Origin: Roseicyclus sp.
GTDB lineage: Bacteria; Pseudomonadota; Alphaproteobacteria; Rhodobacterales; Rhodobacteraceae
NCBI GenBank assembly: GCA_018401055.1
Contig: JAGYLB010000108.1
Coordinates: forward strand, 19,972 to 83,971
Direction: 5' to 3'
Length of the DNA: 64,000 nucleotides
Within the stretch, counting starts at the first letter, position 1; each line of letters opens with the position of its first letter. The position numbers were made by a program, and so were the translations under genes. Positions 1 through 9,735 of the stretch are shown piece by piece. Under the pieces are notes generated by a model. It was not told the origin of the DNA, did not search any database, and saw only the letters and a list, made by a program, of their open reading frames with translations.

Positions 1-98
1 GGCCCGACAGGGACGCGCCTTCGCCCTTGTCATTCGGGCGGCCCGGCGATACATGAGGCCTTTAATCCGCTCCCGAAAAGACTCTGGAGGTCCTTCGC

Positions 99-452
99 AT
101 GGCCCGCGTCACCGTTGAAGACTGCGTCGACAAGGTTCCGAACCGTTTCGAGCTTGTGATGCTTGCTGCGCACCGCGCCCGCGAGATCGCCGCCGGCGGT
201 CATCTGACCATCGACCGCGACAATGACAAGAATCCGGTCGTAGCCCTGCGCGAGATCGCGGAAGAAACGCAAGGCGCCGACGACCTGCGCGAGCGTCTGA
301 TCGAAAGCCTGCAGACCCAGATCGAGGTCGACGAGCCCGAAGAAGACGCCATGGCATTGCTGCAGGGCGTCGAGGCCGACCGCCCCGCCCGCGACGACAT
401 GAGCGAAGAGCAGATGCTGCGCGCGCTGATGGAAGCGCAAGGGCAGCGGTAA
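99..452 (+). CDS. rpoZ: DNA-directed RNA polymerase omega subunit
   Basis: This 117-residue protein is the omega subunit, which binds the beta' subunit and helps assemble and stabilise core RNA polymerase; it is also a ppGpp contact point. The N-terminus [20 protein letters not shown] and the following [10 protein letters not shown] are the conserved omega core. The C-terminal third (about residues 75-117) is the acidic extension common in alphaproteobacteria. A TGGAGG ribosome-binding site at 85-90 sits 8 bases before the ATG. The rsh gene follows 32 bases downstream, an order conserved in this group that pairs a ppGpp target with the ppGpp synthetase. Intact. Confidence 0.96.
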   Translation: MARVTVEDCVDKVPNRFELVMLAAHRAREIAAGGHLTIDRDNDKNPVVALREIAEETQGADDLRERLIESLQTQIEVDEPEEDAMALLQGVEADRPARDDMSEEQMLRALMEAQGQR

Positions 453-484
453 CGCACCGCAGACAGGGGCAGGCTGAGACAAGA

Positions 485-2608
485 ATGATCGACGCCGACG
501 ACCTTCTGTCTCTTGTCCGCAACTACAATCCGAAAACCAACGAGGCGCTCCTTCGGGGCGCCTATGCCTATGCGCAGCGGATGCACGAGGGGCAGAAACG
601 CCATTCGGGCGAGCCCTATTTCACCCATCCGGTTGCGGTCGCGGCGATCCTGACCGAGCAGCGGCTGGACGATGCCACCATCGCCACGGCGTTGCTGCAC
701 GACACGATCGAGGACACGAAGGGCACCTATACCGAGATCGAAAAGCTGTTCGGTCATGACGTGGCCGAACTGGTCGATGGTGTGACCAAGCTGACCAATC
801 TGGAACTTTCCAGCCGCGAATCCAAACAGGCCGAGAATTTCCGCAAGCTTCTGATGGCGATGTCCAAGGATTTGCGGGTGATCTTGGTCAAGCTGGCCGA
901 CCGACTGCACAACATGCGCACCATTCGCCACATGGTACCGGAAAAACAGGCGAAAAAGGCACATGAGACCATGGACATCTATGCGCCGCTGGCCGGACGG
1001 ATGGGCATGCAATGGATGCGCGAGGAACTGGAGGACCTGTCGTTCCGGGTGCTCAACCCCGAGGCGCGCACCTCGATCATGCGACGCTTCGTGACGCTGC
1101 AGAAGGAAAGCGGCGATGTCATCCCCCGCATCACTGAGGATATCGAGGCGGTGCTGGACCGGCACGGCCTGAAGGCCGACGTGTTCGGTCGTGCCAAAAA
1201 GCCGTTTTCGATCTGGCGCAAGATGCAGGAAAAGGATCTGGCCTTCTCCCGCCTGTCGGACATCTACGGCTTTCGCGTCATCACCGGCACGGAAGATGAC
1301 TGCTACCGCATCCTCGGCGCGATCCACCAGCGCTGGCGGTCGGTGCCGGGACGGTTCAAGGATTACATCAGCCAGCCCAAATCGAACGGCTACCGTTCCA
1401 TCCACACCACCGTGTCGGGCCGCGATGGCAAGCGGGTCGAAGTGCAGATCCGCACCCGCCAGATGCATGACGTGGCCGAGTCGGGCGTGGCCGCGCATTG
1501 GTCCTACCGTGACGGCGTGCGGGTGCAAAACCCCTTTGCCGTCGATCCGGCAAAGTGGCTGGAGGGTCTGACCGAACGGTTCGAGAATGCCGAGGACAAC
1601 GACGAATTCCTCGAGCACGTCAAGCTCGAGATGTATTCCGATCAGGTGTTCTGCTTCACGCCCAAGGGCGACGTGGTGAAGCTGCCCAAAGGGGCGACGC
1701 CGATCGATTTCGCCTATTCGATCCACACGCGGATCGGCCATTCCTGCGTCGGCGCCAAGGTGGACGGGTTGCGCGTGCCCTTGTGGACGCGGCTCAAGAA
1801 CGGGCAATCCATCGAGATCATCACCGCCGAGGGGCAGACGCCTCAGGCGACATGGATCGACATCGCCGTCACCGGTCGTGCCAAGGCCGCAATCCGCCGC
1901 ATGCTGCGCGAGGAAGACCGGGAGCGCTACATCAAGCTGGGCCGCGAACTGGCTCGCGTGGCCTTCGACCAGGTCGGCAAAAAGGTGACCGACAAGGCGC
2001 TGGACACCGCCGCCCGCGCCATCGGCCTGAAGGACGGCGACGAGATGCTGGCGCGGATCGGATCGGCCGAACTGTCGGGCCGCTCGGTCGTGGCCCGGAT
2101 CTACCCGGAGCTCGCCCGCCAGAATGCCGACAGCGAGGTCGAGGCCGTGCGCGCCGTGATCGGCCTGCCACCCGGCGCCGAGATAAGGCGCGCGCAATGC
2201 TGCCAGCCGGTGCCGGGCGAGCGGATCGTGGGCATCACCTATGCCGGTCGGGGTCCGATCGTGCATGCCATCGACTGCGGCGCCTTGGCGGCCTTCGACG
2301 CCAGCCCGGAGCGTTGGATCGACCTGCACTGGACCGATGGCCGCCATGCCGCTGTCCATAATGTGACCATAGATGTCACGCTCTCGAACACGAATGGGGC
2401 ATTGGGGCGGATCTGCACATTGATCGGCGAGCAGAACGCCAATATCTCCGACCTGCATTTCATTGATCGCAAGCCGGATTTCTATCGCCTTCTGATCGAT
2501 GTGGATGTGCGCAACGCGGAACACCTGCACGCGGTGATGATGGCGGTCGAACTGGACAGCGACGTTGCCAGCCTGCAGAGGTTCCGGGACGTGGAGCGTC
2601 GCCCCTGA
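485..2608 (+). CDS. rsh: bifunctional (p)ppGpp synthetase/hydrolase, RelA/SpoT homologue (Rsh)
   Basis: This 707-residue protein makes and degrades the stringent-response alarmone (p)ppGpp in the cytoplasm. Domains in order: an HD hydrolase (about residues 25-180, with HDTIEDT near residue 72), a nucleotidyltransferase synthetase (about 230-345, with FKDYISQPKSNGYRSIH and VEVQIRTRQMHD), a TGS domain (about 385-445, VFCFTPKGDVVKLPKGATP) and a C-terminal ACT domain (about 630-705). The intact HD box suggests it is bifunctional, as expected for the single Rsh of alphaproteobacteria. Length and domain order are normal and the frame is unbroken. It is probably co-transcribed with rpoZ. Confidence 0.95.
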   Translation: MIDADDLLSLVRNYNPKTNEALLRGAYAYAQRMHEGQKRHSGEPYFTHPVAVAAILTEQRLDDATIATALLHDTIEDTKGTYTEIEKLFGHDVAELVDGVTKLTNLELSSRESKQAENFRKLLMAMSKDLRVILVKLADRLHNMRTIRHMVPEKQAKKAHETMDIYAPLAGRMGMQWMREELEDLSFRVLNPEARTSIMRRFVTLQKESGDVIPRITEDIEAVLDRHGLKADVFGRAKKPFSIWRKMQEKDLAFSRLSDIYGFRVITGTEDDCYRILGAIHQRWRSVPGRFKDYISQPKSNGYRSIHTTVSGRDGKRVEVQIRTRQMHDVAESGVAAHWSYRDGVRVQNPFAVDPAKWLEGLTERFENAEDNDEFLEHVKLEMYSDQVFCFTPKGDVVKLPKGATPIDFAYSIHTRIGHSCVGAKVDGLRVPLWTRLKNGQSIEIITAEGQTPQATWIDIAVTGRAKAAIRRMLREEDRERYIKLGRELARVAFDQVGKKVTDKALDTAARAIGLKDGDEMLARIGSAELSGRSVVARIYPELARQNADSEVEAVRAVIGLPPGAEIRRAQCCQPVPGERIVGITYAGRGPIVHAIDCGALAAFDASPERWIDLHWTDGRHAAVHNVTIDVTLSNTNGALGRICTLIGEQNANISDLHFIDRKPDFYRLLIDVDVRNAEHLHAVMMAVELDSDVASLQRFRDVERRP

Positions 2609-2683
2609 GGGTCACGCGACCGCGACGTGACCATGATACGGTGCCAGCCTGAACGGCACCGGATTAAAGGGAAGGCAGGCCAG

Positions 2684-3325
2684 GTGTTCAAGCGCCGCGA
2701 CCCACGCACGGTTCTGCGCATCGTCGCCGAAGCCTTCTGGCCGCGTGGCGGCTGGTTGCGCGCGGCCTATTACGTCAAGCACCGCATGCGGCGCCTGCCC
2801 GGCACCCCAGAACAGATCGCGCGTGGCGTTTTCGCGGGGGTATTTGCCTCCTTTACCCCGTTCTTCGGGATGCATTTCATCGTTGCGGCGCTTCTGGCCA
2901 AGGTAATGCGGGGATCGATCCTTGCCGGGCTCTTGGGCACGTTCTTCGGCAATCCCCTGACCTATGTGCCGATCGCCTGGATTTCCCTGCAGACGGGCCA
3001 CTGGATGCTGGGGACGCGGATGCGCGATCCGCTGGACGATTCGATCTTCTCCAAGTTCGGCGCGGCCGCCAGCGACCTGTGGCACAACCTCCGCGCCATC
3101 TTCACCCCCGAGGCCGCCCATTGGGCCGAATTGCACCGGTTCTATGATGATGTGTTCTTTCCCTGGATGGTGGGGGGGATCGTTCCCGGCATCATTTGCG
3201 GCACGATCTGCTACTACCTCAGCGTGCCGGTGATCCATGCCTATCAGAAACGGCGATCCGCAAGATTGCGAAAGAAGATGGAAAAGCTGCGCGCGCAGGC
3301 TGGCGCCGCGCCCGCGGAACGCTAG
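2684..3325 (+). CDS. DUF2062 domain-containing membrane protein
   Basis: This is a membrane protein of the DUF2062 family, whose function is unknown. The conserved stretch FTPFFGMHFIVAALLAKV and the GTFFGNPLTYVPIAW segment (about residues 55-105) are the family core and form hydrophobic helices; another hydrophobic segment lies near residues 165-190, followed by a basic tail. I place the start at the GTG at 2684 (VFKRRDPRTV), because relatives begin with this Phe-Lys-Arg-Arg motif; an upstream ATG at 2627 would add 19 atypical residues. It sits between rsh and pdxJ, a common arrangement in the Rhodobacterales. Intact. Confidence 0.85.
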   Translation: MFKRRDPRTVLRIVAEAFWPRGGWLRAAYYVKHRMRRLPGTPEQIARGVFAGVFASFTPFFGMHFIVAALLAKVMRGSILAGLLGTFFGNPLTYVPIAWISLQTGHWMLGTRMRDPLDDSIFSKFGAAASDLWHNLRAIFTPEAAHWAELHRFYDDVFFPWMVGGIVPGIICGTICYYLSVPVIHAYQKRRSARLRKKMEKLRAQAGAAPAER

Positions 3326-3358
3326 GCTGCAGCGCAGGAACGGCAGGGGAAGAGAACC

Positions 3359-4103
3359 ATGGCAGATCATCTGCGGCTTGGCGTGAACATCGACCATGTG
3401 GCAACGCTGAGGAATGCGCGGGGCGGCGCCTTGCCCGATCCGGTGCGCGCCGCCGTGGTGGCCGAACAGGCCGGGGCCGATGGCATCACCGCCCATCTGC
3501 GCGAGGATCGCCGCCATATCCGCGACGCCGATGTGGGCGCGATCATGGCCGCGATTTCCATTCCGCTGAATTTCGAGATGGCGGCCACGCCCGAGATGCA
3601 GGCGATTGCGCTGTCGCACCGCCCGCATGCCGCGTGCATCGTGCCTGAACGCCGTGAGGAACGCACCACCGAAGGCGGGCTGGAGGTGGCGGGCGTGCAG
3701 AACTGGCTGGCTGATTACATCGCCCCGCTCCGCGACGATGGCATCCGGGTCTCGCTGTTCATCGCCGCCGATCCGGTGCAGATCGCTGCCGCCCACCGGA
3801 TTGGCGCGCCGGTGATCGAGTTGCACACCGGCGCCTCATTGCGACCACCATGCCGCCAACGAGCATGCCGCACGCGACGCCGAATTGGCCCGGCTGATCG
3901 CAGGTGCGAAACAGGCCGCCGATCTGGGTCTCGAGGTGCATATGGGCCATGGCCTGTGCTATGAGACGGTCGGCCCCGTGGCGTGCCTGCCCGAGGTGGC
4001 GGAACTCAACATAGGGCATTTCCTGATCGGCGAGGCGGTCTTTGTGGGTCTGCCGCAGGCGATTGCGACGATGCGCAAAGCGATGGAAGCCGCGCGCGCG
4101 TGA
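3359..4103 (+). CDS. pdxJ: pyridoxine 5'-phosphate synthase (frameshifted)
   Basis: PdxJ condenses 1-deoxy-D-xylulose 5-phosphate with 3-amino-2-oxopropyl phosphate to make pyridoxine 5'-phosphate, the last ring-forming step of vitamin B6 synthesis. The first part reads through [17 protein letters not shown] and [12 protein letters not shown], both active-site signatures, to VIELHTGA at about residue 158. A single extra C near 3837 turns the expected Tyr-Cys-Asp-His-His into a shifted frame. The rest, [14 protein letters not shown], continues one base later in the +1 frame to the stop at 4103. Removing one base gives a normal protein of about 247 residues. The break looks like a sequencing error. 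Confidence 0.9.
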
Positions 4104-4215
4104 CACGTGCCGGGACCGCAGCGGACGGTTTGGCCGCGCCGCGTGAGTGCGATCCCCGGCGCGTCGATCAAGGCTGGGCCCTGACACGTGAGACCCCACA
4201 CCCCGGAGGATGGCC

Positions 4216-4647
4216 ATGCACCTCGCCCTGACACTCCCAGCCGTTGCCCTTTGTGCATCGCAGGCCCTCGGGCAAACGGTGCTGCCCTGCGACGGGCTGA
4301 TCGACGTCACGATGATTTCCGAACCCTGGGAGGCCTACAGCCGGCCCTACGCCGAAGGCGCGATCCGCATCTTCGAGGCCTATGTCGCCCCGACCATGGC
4401 CGCAGGGGCCGTCATCGGTGTTCTGCATCCGTTACCGGGCGACCCCTATCCCGTGCGGACTTGCTCAGCGGTGGTCTACAATGATCCGAACAGCCCCTAT
4501 TTCGCCGAAGCGGTCCTGACGGAAGCCACCGCATCCTACGACCCGGCGCGCGGTCTGACCGTGCGTGTTCCGGTGCGCTTCCCCGATCTTTGGCAACCGA
4601 TCGCGGCGGTCGAGATCACGATCAACCAGGTGCCACAGGCGTGGTGA
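4216..4647 (+). CDS. secreted hypothetical protein
   Basis: I do not recognise this family. The protein begins with a hydrophobic signal peptide ([20 protein letters not shown]), so export to the periplasm is likely. The mature part is about 120 residues with two cysteines (in LPCDGL and VRTCSA) and no recognisable enzyme motif. The ATG at 4216 is preferred because the GGAGG at 4205-4209 is correctly spaced from it, whereas the ATG at 4210 touches the GGAGG. It lies between pdxJ and acpS and ends 7 bases before acpS, so it probably belongs to the same transcript. Confidence 0.7.
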   Translation: MHLALTLPAVALCASQALGQTVLPCDGLIDVTMISEPWEAYSRPYAEGAIRIFEAYVAPTMAAGAVIGVLHPLPGDPYPVRTCSAVVYNDPNSPYFAEAVLTEATASYDPARGLTVRVPVRFPDLWQPIAAVEITINQVPQAW

Positions 4648-4654
4648 GCGCCCG

Positions 4655-5104
4655 ATGATCCTCGGCATCGGCACCGATCTGGCGAATATCGAGCGCATCC
4701 AGTCCGTGCTCGACCGCTTCGGCGACCGGTTCCGGAACCGGGTCTTCACCGAGACCGAACAACGCCGCGCCGAACGGATGACCAACCCCGCCGCCGTCTA
4801 CGCCAAGCGCTGGGCCGCCAAGGAGGCGTGCTCCAAGGCACTGGGAACGGGCCTGCGCATGGGCATCGCCTGGCGCGACATGGCGGTGTCGAACCTGCCC
4901 ACGGCCAGCCGGTGATGCGGGTCACAGGCTGGGCGCAGGACCGGCTCGCCGGCGATGACACCCGAAGGCTAGGTCGCCGTGATCCATGTCACCCTGACCG
5001 ACGATCACCCTTGGGCGCAGGCGCATGTGGTGATTGAAGCCCTGCCCGCCGCAGAGGAAGCTCTGCGCCCCGGCATGAAACCGCCGCCCCGCACACCCGG
5101 CTGA
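4655..5104 (+). CDS. acpS: holo-[acyl-carrier-protein] synthase (frameshifted)
   Basis: AcpS transfers 4'-phosphopantetheine from coenzyme A to acyl carrier protein and is essential for fatty acid synthesis. [15 protein letters not shown] carries the metal-binding Asp, and [16 protein letters not shown] the catalytic Glu/Lys signature. A base is missing near 4904 (ACGGCCAG should read ACGGGCCAG), after which the product continues as [15 protein letters not shown]. An extra G near 4948 and a TAG at about 4970, where Tyr is expected, interrupt it again before [18 protein letters not shown]. The stop at 5102-5104 restores a normal length near 150. Three defects in an essential gene point to sequence error. 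Confidence 0.85.
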
Positions 5105-5113
5105 CAGCCGACA

Positions 5114-5134
5114 TTAACCCGCCATCAAGGTTAA
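5114..5134. promoter_or_regulatory. TTAACC inverted repeat upstream of lepB
   Basis: TTAACC (5114-5119) and GGTTAA (5129-5134) form a perfect inverted repeat with a 9-base spacer between acpS and lepB. TTAACC is the half-site of the alphaproteobacterial cell-cycle regulator CtrA, but CtrA sites are normally direct repeats with a 7-base spacer, so this is only suggestive. Confidence 0.3.
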
Positions 5135-5298
5135 CGCGCGCCTGCCCCCCTTCACCTTTCTCCAAATACGGCAGGCGCGAGGCTTGCAGCCCCCACCGCG
5201 CAGGCAGGTGGGGCGCTTGCCGCCTGTGCTTCCTTGACTTGGGCCGGGGGCTGGCCCAAACCCGCCGCGTAGGCAAGGGCGCAAAGGCAGGGCAGATC

Positions 5299-6086
5299 AT
5301 GGCGGCAGCGGCCAAATCGGACGGCATCCTGGGAGACGGTGAAAACCATCGTCTACGCCCTGTTGATCGCGGGCGTCTTCCGCACGCTCTTCTTCCAGCC
5401 CTTCTGGATTCCCTCGGGCTCCATGAAGGATACCCTGCTGATCGGGGATTTCTTGTTCGTCAACAAGATGGCCTATGGCTATTCGCGCCATTCCTGCCCC
5501 TTCTCCATGTGCCCTTTCGACGGACGCATTTTCGGCAGTGACCCCGAACGCGGAGACGTGGTGGTGTTCCGCCACCCCACTGAGGGGACCGATTTCATCA
5601 AGCGCGTGATCGGCCTGCCCGGCGACCGCATCCAGATGATCGACGGAGTGCTCAACATCAATGGCACGCCTGTAGAATTGACGCCCGAAGCCCCCTTCGA
5701 AGAGGTCTATGAACGCCAAGGGCCACAGCAACTCCCGCCGCGCTGCGCCAATGAACCGGTGGGCGAGGGTGGCATCTGCCTCAAGGACCGGTTCACCGAG
5801 ACCCTTCCGAACGGGGTCAGCCATTCCATCCTGAACATCAGGACGGCGGCCGTCGGCCGACAACACGCCGGAATTCACCGTGCCCGAGGGCCATGTCTTC
5901 GTGATGGGCGACAACCGCGACAATTCGGTCGATTCGCGCTTTCCGCAATCGGTCGGCGGCGTGGGCTTCGTGCCGATGGAAAACATCATCGGGCGCGCAG
6001 ACCGGATCATGTTCTCTTCGGCAGGCGCGCGGATGGTCTATTTCTGGACCTGGCGCTCGGACCGGTTCTTCCGGGCGGTCGAGTGA
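5299..6086 (+). CDS. lepB: signal peptidase I (frameshifted)
   Basis: LepB cleaves signal peptides from exported proteins at the outer face of the inner membrane. The N-terminal membrane segment (TIVYALLIAGVFRTLFFQPF) is followed by the catalytic serine in IPSGSMKDTLLIGDF, the catalytic lysine in FIKRVIGLPGDR, and GDNRDNSVDSRFP near the C-terminus. The start is the ATG at 5299 (MAAAAKSDGIL). An extra G in the GGG at 5331-5333 separates this start from the body, and a second shift at about 5845-5870 separates the C-terminal box from the rest. The gene ends at 6086 and rnc starts inside its stop codon. Confidence 0.88.
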
Positions 6087-6787
6087 AACCGTCCGCGTCC
6101 AAGGAGTTCATCCGCGCGCTTCCGCGCACACGGCTGGGCCAGGAGATTGCACCGAGCCTGAGCTGATCGCCCGCGCGCTGACGCATGGCTCGATCCGTCG
6201 CGCGACCGCGTCCCGACAACCAGCGGCTGGAGTTTCCTGGGCGATCGGGTCCTGGGGCTTGCCATGGCCGAGGCGGTCCTGGCGCGCGACCAAGACGCCC
6301 GCGAGGGGCAGCTTGCGCCACGTTTCAACGCGCTGGTGCGCAAGGAGACCTGCGCCGACGTCGCGCGCGAGATCGAGCTCGGCTCGGTATTGCGGTTGGG
6401 CAAATCCGAGATGTCGACGGGCGGACGGCGCAAGACGGCTCTTCTGGGCGACGCGATGGAGGCCGTGATCGCGGCGGTCTATGTCGATGGCGGGTCCGAG
6501 GCGGCGCGCGCGGTCGTGCTGCGGCTGTGGGGCGACCGGGTCGCGCGGGTCAAGGCCGAGGATGCGCGTGATGCCAAGACCGCGCTTCAGGAATGGGCGC
6601 AGGCGCGCGGCATGGCGCCGCCGGTCTATGCGGAACTGTCGCGCAGCGGGCCGGACCATGCGCCGGTCTTCGTGGTCGAGGCGCGGCTGGAGGATGGCAC
6701 CGCCGTCGAGGCCGAGGGGGCGCGTCAAGCGGCAGGCGGAGCAGGCGGCCGCGCGCGCGCCGCTGGACCGGGTGGAGCGGCAGGTAG
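6083..6787 (+). CDS. rnc: ribonuclease III (frameshifted; 3' end uncertain)
   Basis: RNase III cuts double-stranded RNA during rRNA maturation and mRNA turnover. A GTG at 6083 ([15 protein letters not shown]) overlaps the lepB stop. Signature segments appear in different frames: [13 protein letters not shown] near 6155-6190, DNQRLEF followed by [19 protein letters not shown] (an extra C near 6237 splits it), [21 protein letters not shown], and the double-stranded RNA-binding domain [18 protein letters not shown]. Another shift near 6715 leads into [20 protein letters not shown]. At least three indels are present. The stop is not certain; a TAG at 6785-6787 is reached if one G is removed, and I use that. 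Confidence 0.82.
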
Positions 6788-6820
6788 GGTGTCGGGCAAG
6801 CCCAGGCGGCCGCGACCCAT

Positions 6821-6928
6821 GCGAGGGGGCTGTTCTGGTTCCCACCCACCCAGGAGGGGTGGACCAAAAGCGAGGGGGCTGTCTGTCTCCCCTCGCGCTC
6901 CCCCGAGGATATTTTTGAAACAGAGAAG
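6821..6928. repeat. intergenic repeat and hairpin block before the NAD(P)H oxidoreductase gene
   Basis: GCGAGGGGGCTGT occurs twice, at 6821-6833 and 6870-6882. The second copy forms a hairpin, GCGAGGGG (6870-6877) with CCCCTCGC (6889-6896). It is followed by CCCCGAGGATATTTTTGAAA (6901-6920), a diverged relative of the TATTTG/GAAAGATGAA element seen elsewhere in the window. It probably ends the rnc transcript or is a dispersed intergenic repeat. Confidence 0.45.
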
Positions 6929-6937
6929 GGTGAAGCG

Positions 6938-7699
6938 ATGGGGCGGACGACCTTGATCGTGCTGGCGCATCCGGAACGGCGATCCTTCTGCGGCGTCTGG
7001 GCCAAGGCGAGCGCAAAGGCGGCTGAGGCCGAGGGCGAAACAGTGCTCTGGTCCGATCTCTATGGGTCGGGGTTTCAACCGGTCGAAGGGCCTGATCGCT
7101 ACACGGACCCGCCCGCGCCCTTCGATGCCTTGAAGGCGCAGCAAAGGGCGGCGGCAGGATCTCTCCCGCGCCCGACGCGGGCTGCGGAGGTGGACAAGAT
7201 CCGGCGCGCCGACCGGATCGTGTTCCATTTCCCGATCTGGTGGTTCGCGCCGCCTGCGATGCTCAAGGGCTGGTGCGACAGGGCGCTGGTGCATGGCGCG
7301 ATCCATGATACGGACCGGCGGTTCGACGGCGGGGTGTTGCGCGGCAAGCTGGCGCTGTTTTGTGTGACGACCGGGGCGCGCGACAGCGAAGCGGGGCCCG
7401 ACGGCAAGGAAGGCGAGACGCGGTTCCTTCTTTGGCCGCTGGCCTATACATTGCGGTATTGCGGGATGCAGGTGGCCGAACCGGTGCTGGTGCACGGGGT
7501 GCATGGCTACCACGAGGGCGCGCGCAAGGCGGCGCTGGAGACGCGGCTGGCGCAGGTTCTGGCCAACCAGCGCGCAGTAATCGCGGGGCTGGGGACACGG
7601 GCGCTGATGCCGTTCAACGCCGACGGGGATTTCGACGGCGAAGGGCGGCTCAGGCGCGATGCGCCGAGCTATTGGCCCTTCATCCGGCATGTGGATTAG
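6938..7699 (+). CDS. NAD(P)H-dependent oxidoreductase, flavodoxin-like fold
   Basis: This 253-residue protein belongs to the NAD(P)H quinone reductase/MdaB-KefF-like flavodoxin-fold family, which uses FMN or FAD to reduce quinones or other acceptors. The N-terminus [15 protein letters not shown] is the phosphate-binding start of the fold, and [19 protein letters not shown] is the characteristic family segment (about residues 95-115). [12 protein letters not shown] and [13 protein letters not shown] follow as expected. Its 3' end overlaps that of the convergent argC by 4 bases. Together with argC it separates rnc from era. Substrate cannot be told from sequence. Intact. Confidence 0.85.
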   Translation: MGRTTLIVLAHPERRSFCGVWAKASAKAAEAEGETVLWSDLYGSGFQPVEGPDRYTDPPAPFDALKAQQRAAAGSLPRPTRAAEVDKIRRADRIVFHFPIWWFAPPAMLKGWCDRALVHGAIHDTDRRFDGGVLRGKLALFCVTTGARDSEAGPDGKEGETRFLLWPLAYTLRYCGMQVAEPVLVHGVHGYHEGARKAALETRLAQVLANQRAVIAGLGTRALMPFNADGDFDGEGRLRRDAPSYWPFIRHVD

Positions 7700-8610
7700 A
7701 GACCCGTTCCCTCGTCCAGTCCGAGCAAGATGTTGAGGTTCTGCACCGCAGCCCCCGATGCCCCTTTGCCGAGGTTGTCGAGCACCGCGATCAGCACGGT
7801 CGCCCCCGTTTCCGGGTCGCCATCGACGGTCAGTTCCATCGTGTTGGTGCCGTTCAGGCGCTGCGGGTCGATCCGGTCGCCCAGATCGGCACGGTCGCGG
7901 ACCTGCACGAAGCGCTGACCGGCGTAATGGGCGGCCAGCGCTTCCAGTGCGGCGGCGGGGCCTCCGGGGGCAAGATGCAGCGGGACCTGCACGATCATGC
8001 CTTGTTCGAACTGACCGACCTGCGGCACGAAGATCGGTTTGCGGGTCAGGCCCGTGCGCGCCACGATCTCGGGCAGGTGTTTGTGGTGCTGGGACGTGGC
8101 GTAGACGAAGCCCCCCATGATGGCGCCGGTCTCAAACTCGGCGATCATGGATTTGCCACCGCCGGAATAGCCCGAGACCGCGTTGATGGTGATGGGGTGA
8201 TCGGCGGCGATCAGCCCGGCATCAACCAGCGGTTTCAAGAGCGCGATGGCGCCGGTAGAATAGCAGCCGGGGTTCGAGACGTATTTCGCAGCGGCGATCC
8301 GGGCGCGGGCACCTGCGTCCAGTTCGGCAAAGCCGAATTCCCAATCGGGGGCAACCCGATGCGCGGTCGAGGCGTCAATCACCTTGCACGGCATGTCGCG
8401 CAGGTCGGGGGCAATGTCATGGACTGCCGCGTCGGGCAGGCACAGGATCGCCACGTCGGCTTCATTGAAGGCGCCGATCCGGGCGAGGCGGGACTTCCGG
8501 TGTTCTTCGGGCAGCGAGATGAGGGTTACGTCATCGCGGACCTCGAGGCGCGCGCGGATCTGCAAACCCGTCGTTCCGACCTCGCCGTCGATGAACACCT
8601 TTGCGGTCAT
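7696..8610 (-). CDS. argC: N-acetyl-gamma-glutamyl-phosphate reductase, short type
   Basis: ArgC reduces N-acetyl-glutamyl phosphate to the semialdehyde with NADPH in arginine synthesis. At 304 residues it is the short (type 2) form. VFIDGEVGTTGLQIRARL is the nucleotide-binding start, YVSNPGCYSTGAIALL contains the catalytic cysteine (about residue 117), and GYSGGGKSMIAEFE follows. The C-terminal region LDNLGKGASGAAVQNLNILL is diagnostic of the family. It is transcribed opposite to its neighbours, converging on the oxidoreductase gene and diverging from era. Intact. Confidence 0.93.
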   Translation of the reverse strand: MTAKVFIDGEVGTTGLQIRARLEVRDDVTLISLPEEHRKSRLARIGAFNEADVAILCLPDAAVHDIAPDLRDMPCKVIDASTAHRVAPDWEFGFAELDAGARARIAAAKYVSNPGCYSTGAIALLKPLVDAGLIAADHPITINAVSGYSGGGKSMIAEFETGAIMGGFVYATSQHHKHLPEIVARTGLTRKPIFVPQVGQFEQGMIVQVPLHLAPGGPAAALEALAAHYAGQRFVQVRDRADLGDRIDPQRLNGTNTMELTVDGDPETGATVLIAVLDNLGKGASGAAVQNLNILLGLDEGTGL

Positions 8611-8816
8611 GGCGTATTGCCCCTTTTCGCTGATCGTCGCCCGAATAGCGGTTTACCCCACGCTGCCGCAATAGATGATTGGAAACGGTGTCCATCATGA
8701 ACCGTGATATGCTTTCGGACGCAGGCGGCTCAGGGCTGCACAACTCTGGACTGTGGCAAAGGGGGGCTGGATCGGCTGGAGGCCACAGACCAGACATGCT
8801 TTGCAGGATTGCCCCC

Positions 8817-9729
8817 ATGACCACTCGCGCCGGTTTCACTGCCCTGATCGGAGAGCCGAACGCCGGCAAGTCGACGCTGCTCAACAAGATGGTCGGGGCC
8901 AAGGTCTCGATCGTCACCCACAAGGTGCAGACGACACGCGCGCGCATCCGGGGCGTGGCGATGGCGGGCGAAAGCCAGATCGTCTTCGTCGACACGCCGG
9001 GCCTGTTCCGCCGCGCCGCGCTGACTCGACCAGGCGATGGTGGCGGCTGCCTGGGGCGGGGCGGCGGATGCCGATGCTCGTGCCTGTTGAGTCGAGGCGC
9101 CATCGCGGCGACGACCGACGGCGTGCGAGGCGATCCCTGACATCGCTCGAGCGGAAAAGGCCGTGGGGCGGCGCGTGGTGCTGGCAATCAACAAGATCGA
9201 CCGGGTCGAGGCGGCGAGCCTGCTGAAATTGACCGAGGACATGAACGCGGCCTATCCGTTCGAGCGGACCTTCATGATTTCGGCCGAAAAGGGCTACGGG
9301 GTCGAGGATCTGCGCGACTGGCTGGCAGGCGCCATGCCCGAGGGGCCTTGGCTATACCCCGAGGATCAGATCGCCGATCTGCCGATGCGGATGATCGCGG
9401 CCGAGATCACGCGCGAAAAGCTGACCCTGCGCCTGCATGAGGAATTGCCCTACCAGCTGACGGTCGAGACCGAACACTGGAATGAGCGCGAGGATGGCAC
9501 GGCCCGCATCGATCAGGTGGTCTATGTGGCACGCGATGGGCACAAGGGCATCTTGCTGGGCAAGGGTGGTGAGACGATCAAGGCTGTCTCGAAGGCCGCG
9601 CGCGAGGAGCTTGAGGAATTCATGGGCCGCCGCGTGCATCTGTTCTTGCAGGTCAAGGTGCGCCCGAACTGGCTGGAAGAGGCCGAGCGCTATTCCGAGA
9701 TGGGGCTCGATTTCCGCGACGGGAATTGA
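8817..9729 (+). CDS. era: GTPase Era (frameshifted)
   Basis: Era is an essential GTPase that binds 16S rRNA during small-subunit maturation. The ATG at 8817 opens [20 protein letters not shown] with the P-loop GEPNAGKS, then switch motifs and VDTPGLF (G3). NKID (G4) lies in [13 protein letters not shown], and the KH RNA-binding domain is at the C-terminus ([20 protein letters not shown]). Between about 9010 and 9160 the reading frame changes at least three times, scrambling the segment that should lead to ATDGVRAI. The last 567 bases are one clean frame. Indels in an essential gene imply sequence error. Confidence 0.9.
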
Positions 9730-9735
9730 GCGGGC

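Noticed and set aside
200..2530. A 776-residue open frame antisense to rpoZ and rsh.
   Set aside because: It lies entirely opposite conserved, well-recognised genes and its peptide has no recognisable domain; long antisense frames are expected in GC-rich DNA.
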